Positions 28,601-32,022 of a DNA stretch of 32,022 nucleotides are shown piece after piece. Below the pieces are notes generated by a model that was given only the letters and a program-made list of their open reading frames with translations, was not told where the DNA came from and made no database searches. Numbering within the stretch: the first letter of the stretch is position 1; each line of letters starts with the position of its first letter. This stretch comes from a virus, in the IMG/VR virus record IMGVR_UViG_3300042395_000168, positions 1-32,022 of that record. One strand, given 5' to 3'. Both the position numbers and the translations under genes were made by a program.

Positions 28601-31600
28601 TCGTGTGCTAACGTCTTTTCAAGATCCAACATGTCGGTGTGGTTCTCACCAATCACCACAATAGTTCCATTAGGCAGAACGCCACCACGCACCTTGGCGC
28701 TGTCTTGATCCATGCCTTGGTTGTATAGCGCCTGTATAAATGCCTTGGGCGCATCCATGATGGTCTCGGCGTAAACAAACTTCACGCCCTCTGGCAGCTT
28801 AGACTTAAACTCGTCAATACGTTTTTGAGCTTCTGCAAGATCAACAACGGTGTCGCCGGTCTCTTCAATACGAAACACGGTGTCGTCGTTTTCCCGTGCA
28901 ACACCTTCTTCAAACGCCTTAAGCAGCTTCAGCAGATCTTTATCAGTTTGCGCTTTTTTACCGGCTTTACGCTGGCGCAACGTACTTGCTTCAGCAATAT
29001 TTTCAGCAGCTTTCTTTGTATTGCCCCCACGCAAAGGTTTGAGGCGCTGCTTGCGCAGTTGTTCTGACACAGCTCCCGGTGCACCTGTTGCAGTAATACT
29101 TTGACGTGTCCCGCGTAACAATGTTTGCGCTGCTTCAGCGGGGGACAAAACTTTCTCTTCTGCGGCAGTAAGTGCGTACGCTTCCGCTGCCGTGCTTGAA
29201 AGATCCAGTGCTTCTGCACGACGCTCAACTTTCTCTGCGCCTTTGCCAACAGGCGTAGTAGTACGGCGCTCTCTTGTTTTAAGCACCACACGTTTTTTCT
29301 CTCCACGCCCAACTTCTTCTAGCGACGTAACATCCTCTCTACCACGACGTATGCCAGAAAGCTCCGCAAGACGCTGCTCAAACAGTTGTTTATTCTTGGC
29401 ACGGAGGTCGGCCAGCCTGCGTTGTGTAGCTTCAATAACAGCAACATTACGTCGTGCAACAGCCTGCTCAGATTCTTGTTTAGGTGTGCGAGCTTCACGC
29501 TCTGCTTTAAGTTTAGCTAAAAGATTTTTCTCCGCTTGCAGACGTTTATCAAGCGCTACTTCTGTATTAACAAGCAGTTTATCTTCAGCCGTTGGCGCAG
29601 CGTCTTTGATTTCAGCAATCAAAGCTTCCAAGTCAGAACGTAGGTCTGCAAGGTATTCATCCGCTGCTTTACGGTCTTGATCAGGAATGTAATACTCAGC
29701 GCGGTCTGCTTTTTCAGTGATCGATTTGTACTGCTTTGTCTTGGCAGCAAGTTCTTGCGATACAGACTGCGCAAGCGACTGGAGATCTTTCAGTGCTGCG
29801 GCGTTCATACTTTCAACCGCATCACGCTGCGCTTTCATTGCCGCCTTGGTAACGTCTTTACCTACTTCTTCAATCAACCTATCAAGGTTTTCTTTGGACG
29901 CACGAGCTGCATCTTTTTGTTTTTGAACAGCGTCAGCCGCTTGCTTTTTAGCGTCCGTCAGACGCTTACGCATATTGGAAACCTGTAACGACCCAAGGAA
30001 ACGCATAAATGCTTCTGGCGTCTTACGCGTAATGGCACGGGGCTCAAGCTCTTTCTCACCAAACAAATCCATCTGCGCACCACCAACTTCTGGGGCAGGC
30101 GCTTCAGCTTTAATAGCTTCTTGGATCTGTGGCAACAACTCAGCCGTATTCTGCGCACCGGGGCGTTTGGCACGGCGTGTTATGTCTGCGCTCGGTTTGA
30201 ATGGGAGATCTGTACCCTTCAGGATTCTGTCCGCCTGTTCAAGCACTAAATCAACCAACGCTTCACTGGGCTTGTCCATGCGCTCAAACGTATCGAACGC
30301 AGACTCAACCGCAGGCAGTAGTTCTCCCATAGCGCGAACGCGCTCAATCTTTAACTCTGCCTGTTCAATCTTTCTGCGTAATCGACCAGTGTCACTTATC
30401 TTCTCTTCTTTTTCATCACGAGTAACAACCACGCGACTCTTGGTCGGTTCGCCTTTAGGAGCAGGCGCAAGTTTGTAACCAGGCAATTCCGTCTTTAAAA
30501 GCTGAGGCGCAGCCGTGCGTTCAGGCTGCATGTATGCTTGGCGTACTTCATTAAGCCCTTCTTGTAACAAGTCCGCAGCGCGACTTGGCGCACCAAACGG
30601 ACGCTCGCCCAACGCACGTGTATCTGACGGAGCACGCAGCACATCAACCACGCGAACCTTTAATGGCTCGGTAAGACGTTGCAAAAACGTATTTGTTATC
30701 TGACTAGTCTGTCCGTACAACGCGTCAAGTTGTTTTTGTAGCTGAGCCTTGTTATTTGCGTTGGGTTCTTTGGCAATACGGTTTGATAGCTCAAGTTCTT
30801 TATCAGCGTTTGTCTTGATACGGTTCTGAAGTCGCGTCAGAATCTGCGCATCACGCGGAGCAAACTCACGCTTTTTCTCAACAACTTGATCAAGCCCGTC
30901 CCTAACCTCTCTGGCAGACAGTGCTTGTGAACGCGTTATGTATTCTTGCAAAAGCGCATCAAGCCGCGCTCTGACGGCAAGCTCTTCGTTTTTGTTCAGC
31001 CCAACTTGTTTGTTATCTGCGCGAGTCTTTGCAATCTCTTGCAGCACTGTGTTGACGTAATCGCCTTTAATCGCTGTCGCTTCTTTTTGAAGTGATGCAG
31101 CTAACGAAGAACCTTCTCCAGTTCTGCCGCCAACACCTATGTAACGATTTTGCTTTAAATCATCAACAACGTTTTTAAGAGCAAGAAAAAGTTCACTTCG
31201 CTTAGTGGTAAAGTCCATCGGCGCAGCAGCTTGAGCACGGCGCAATTCAGCAATCTGTGCGTCAAGTGTGGCTACCGTCGCTGAGTCTCGCGTTTGTTCT
31301 GCTACATCACGCTGATCTTGAAGGTCTTGAATCTGCTTAGTAAACTTATCACGTCCTTCAAGCGCAAGTTCACTTTGGGTTTGCACAGTAGACTTGGGCT
31401 GTTCGCTTTCAATCTTTTGAAGAATCTGGTCAATAACAGATTCGTCGTACTGCCCAACCTGCGCTTGCTCCGCAGCTTGTGTGAGTGCATCGTATGCGTC
31501 TGCAAAAGGCATTTGCATATCCATAGGGATCTGCGCCTTAACGAGTCTCTCTTTACCCTTTTCAGCTTGCTTGGCAATGCCAGCAATTAACTTGTCGTAC

Positions 31601-32022
31601 TCGGCTTTTTCTTTAGCGTCTTTGCGCTCAGCCGCAGCCACACTGCGCTGATACGCTTCGCGTAATGACTCTTGTAATTCACGCACACGCTTTTCTTCTG
31701 CGGCGCGTAGCTTGTTTATCTCTGTGTCGTAACCAGGGCCAACCTGCGCTTCAATGTCTACTTCAGTAGGCACAAACTTGCCAGGAACAACGTTACCAAA
31801 CTCATCAACAACAGGCGCACCTTTGGCTTCCTGCTCCATCTGACGCTCTGCCAGCAACTGACTAACGGGACGCGCAGGGACTACTGTACGGATCTCATCG
31901 TTAATTTCTTTGAGGCGCTTGCCAATATCTTTACGGCGATCTTGCGCTTCCAACTTCTGTGTTGGGTCAAGCGTCTTATCTTTCAGCAGCTCGCCAATCT
32001 GCCGCATCTCATCTTTGAGCTG
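25561..32022 (-). CDS. Giant polyvalent virion protein (LPD38/PLxRFG-type), 5' end beyond window
   Basis: At least 2153 residues; the frame is open at the window edge. The first 1050 or so visible residues are charged, Ala/Glu/Lys-rich and mostly coiled coil. At about 1137-1150 LAHELVGHYGVDTLLG is an HExxGH motif typical of zincin-like domains in phage polyvalent proteins. From about 1270 follow folded segments, with RNPVYALRQIVRDSTAAVMV near 1670 and a 450-residue end with hydrophobic stretches (GLMLAGITMAYAAFM), matching LPD38-type proteins. Such proteins are packed in the virion and enter with the DNA, like T7 internal proteins. It is probably the last gene of the leftward virion arm. Confidence 0.82.
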   Translation of the reverse strand, partial: QLKDEMRQIGELLKDKTLDPTQKLEAQDRRKDIGKRLKEINDEIRTVVPARPVSQLLAERQMEQEAKGAPVVDEFGNVVPGKFVPTEVDIEAQVGPGYDTEINKLRAAEEKRVRELQESLREAYQRSVAAAERKDAKEKAEYDKLIAGIAKQAEKGKERLVKAQIPMDMQMPFADAYDALTQAAEQAQVGQYDESVIDQILQKIESEQPKSTVQTQSELALEGRDKFTKQIQDLQDQRDVAEQTRDSATVATLDAQIAELRRAQAAAPMDFTTKRSELFLALKNVVDDLKQNRYIGVGGRTGEGSSLAASLQKEATAIKGDYVNTVLQEIAKTRADNKQVGLNKNEELAVRARLDALLQEYITRSQALSAREVRDGLDQVVEKKREFAPRDAQILTRLQNRIKTNADKELELSNRIAKEPNANNKAQLQKQLDALYGQTSQITNTFLQRLTEPLKVRVVDVLRAPSDTRALGERPFGAPSRAADLLQEGLNEVRQAYMQPERTAAPQLLKTELPGYKLAPAPKGEPTKSRVVVTRDEKEEKISDTGRLRRKIEQAELKIERVRAMGELLPAVESAFDTFERMDKPSEALVDLVLEQADRILKGTDLPFKPSADITRRAKRPGAQNTAELLPQIQEAIKAEAPAPEVGGAQMDLFGEKELEPRAITRKTPEAFMRFLGSLQVSNMRKRLTDAKKQAADAVQKQKDAARASKENLDRLIEEVGKDVTKAAMKAQRDAVESMNAAALKDLQSLAQSVSQELAAKTKQYKSITEKADRAEYYIPDQDRKAADEYLADLRSDLEALIAEIKDAAPTAEDKLLVNTEVALDKRLQAEKNLLAKLKAEREARTPKQESEQAVARRNVAVIEATQRRLADLRAKNKQLFEQRLAELSGIRRGREDVTSLEEVGRGEKKRVVLKTRERRTTTPVGKGAEKVERRAEALDLSSTAAEAYALTAAEEKVLSPAEAAQTLLRGTRQSITATGAPGAVSEQLRKQRLKPLRGGNTKKAAENIAEASTLRQRKAGKKAQTDKDLLKLLKAFEEGVARENDDTVFRIEETGDTVVDLAEAQKRIDEFKSKLPEGVKFVYAETIMDAPKAFIQALYNQGMDQDSAKVRGGVLPNGTIVVIGENHTDMLDLEKTLAHELVGHYGVDTLLGPKGMDNLIETVNAQKGGMEKLASDLGVYDAALGAAFALQKVGASEQAQQRAAMRELIAHVEEARIDENFKQKARRFIGELVGAIRDALRKMGLATLAEQKPSDIYFLLRQSRVNMAKGKAGAYIAGDQVVFRNAPRYSADVPENVIKTANKVVAAPPGVFDKVKANNSWLAVRTQFIDRFEPLERVAEQMKDSLKATQMMYYLRMFDQRMSFTSEVANNGALILDKKKRDDGKEEFVVRSGGTTSLKDVANELSKATSLNADAANMLFTTYLAALRADRVGLDTLNFNPDLTQKDLDEVKAYVQRTPDVKSAFEAAREKYNEYNKGLINFLVQTGTLSKKSAEDLLKTNDYIPFYRKQGGNAELVLGGEIAPINIGNLKSQPYLNELIGDNRHILDFFTSSVQNTNLLTDMALRNLATRNVAFGLGEMGLLKRTDKETAANKSGIRKGKEVKGAEVIRFKIDGEDYYAEADTETLGIPSDLLVKGLEGVSMTVPAAVRMLGVPAQLLRKFITRNPVYALRQIVRDSTAAVMVSGADMTPVASSLKELGKMVGGKSEGQKLLQERGILGGQVLTGTPEDISNIMRDLVNGGKGWTLAMAKLDNLAVQGDASTRVVMYNNFRKQGLSDMEATLATLESMNFNRRGLSPSVYMLSMMVPFMNAQIQGLDVLYRAFTGKMPFNQQLKVREKLIARGLMLAGITMAYAAFMEDDETYKNADPTDRYMNFFVHTPFFEEAVRIPIPFEIGYIFKSLPEMVYNTAFGDTEIKQIAPAIRKILGSLVPGDIPAGIKPMIELMTNYSFYSGKAIESEREQALVPEERYRAGTTEVSKTIGQLFGVSPIKLDYLIRGYTGGLGVALTGIANPMLASGEKVPPEMRASDTPVVGGLFQPKDAQGLINYAYDLVGDIEKRQRTLTAITERGRIDDAKAFIEENRDLLSSAKLAGSFKQAMGELAKEERFVREDTSVTPQQKRERLDELRQQRISLAKRMVSLVSENKRQTAR

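Noticed and set aside
28825-31590. Many ORFs of 60-167 codons antisense or out of frame within the giant minus-strand gene
   Set aside because: They are shadows of one long high-quality reading frame and lack ribosome-binding sites and recognisable domains.
1-32022. Integrase, attachment site or lysogeny module
   Set aside because: No recombinase motifs or clear partition genes were seen. HTH proteins alone do not show lysogeny, and the rest of the genome is not in view.

Overview
This window looks like part of the genome of an uncultured tailed bacteriophage (Caudoviricetes), probably of a Gram-negative, perhaps freshwater proteobacterial, host. It has a terminase pair, a family-A phage DNA polymerase, a primase-helicase fusion, an SNF2-type helicase, phage-only small families (NinX/DUF2591, DUF3310, VRR-NUC) and one very large virion-type polyvalent protein. 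The host assignment is inference; no host-derived gene, tRNA, integrase or CRISPR array is visible.

Layout: Two arms diverge from a regulatory region at about 1.15-1.77 kb. Leftward (minus) run the terminase small and large subunits, the latter cut by the window edge. Rightward (plus) the whole 1.77-25.6 kb block is co-oriented. At the right end a giant minus-strand gene (25.56 kb to beyond the window) converges on it. On a circular or circularly permuted map this gives the usual divergent design: packaging and virion genes one way, early and replication genes the other way, the arms meeting tail to tail near 25.6 kb.

Region by region: 1.15-1.77 kb holds promoters, a perfect 16-bp palindrome, 14-bp direct repeats and two rho-independent terminators placed just after promoters, so early expression may depend on readthrough or antitermination. 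1.77-8.9 kb holds small early genes separated by five copies of a covarying hairpin, GTAGAC-N5-GTCTAC. An AT-rich 436-bp segment (2.44-2.87 kb) has repeated GTGGACA sites. This region also holds a three-gene unit behind a strong promoter: a MoxR-like AAA+ ATPase, an unknown partner, and a metallopeptidase/VWA (MIDAS) protein. 9.9-15.8 kb is a chain of more than 20 small genes, nearly all with overlapping stop/start codons. Several are mosaics of shared modules, and two recurrent C-terminal tags double as the ribosome-binding site of the next gene. 15.8-25.6 kb is the replication/recombination block: PolA, zinc peptidase, Cas4/RecB-like nuclease, HNH protein, SNF2 helicase, a conserved coiled-coil protein, a putative ssDNA-binding protein, an HTH protein, a small protein ending in a clamp-binding motif, and the PrimPol-DUF927 primase-helicase.

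How it fits together: the replication genes make a largely self-sufficient replisome, but no sliding clamp was seen. Two small proteins carry motifs resembling the bacterial beta-clamp-binding consensus (QLDLF, QLPLF), suggesting contact with the host clamp. The most unusual elements are the covarying hairpin family, the RBS-encoding C-terminal tag cassettes and the MoxR/VWA-metallopeptidase triad.
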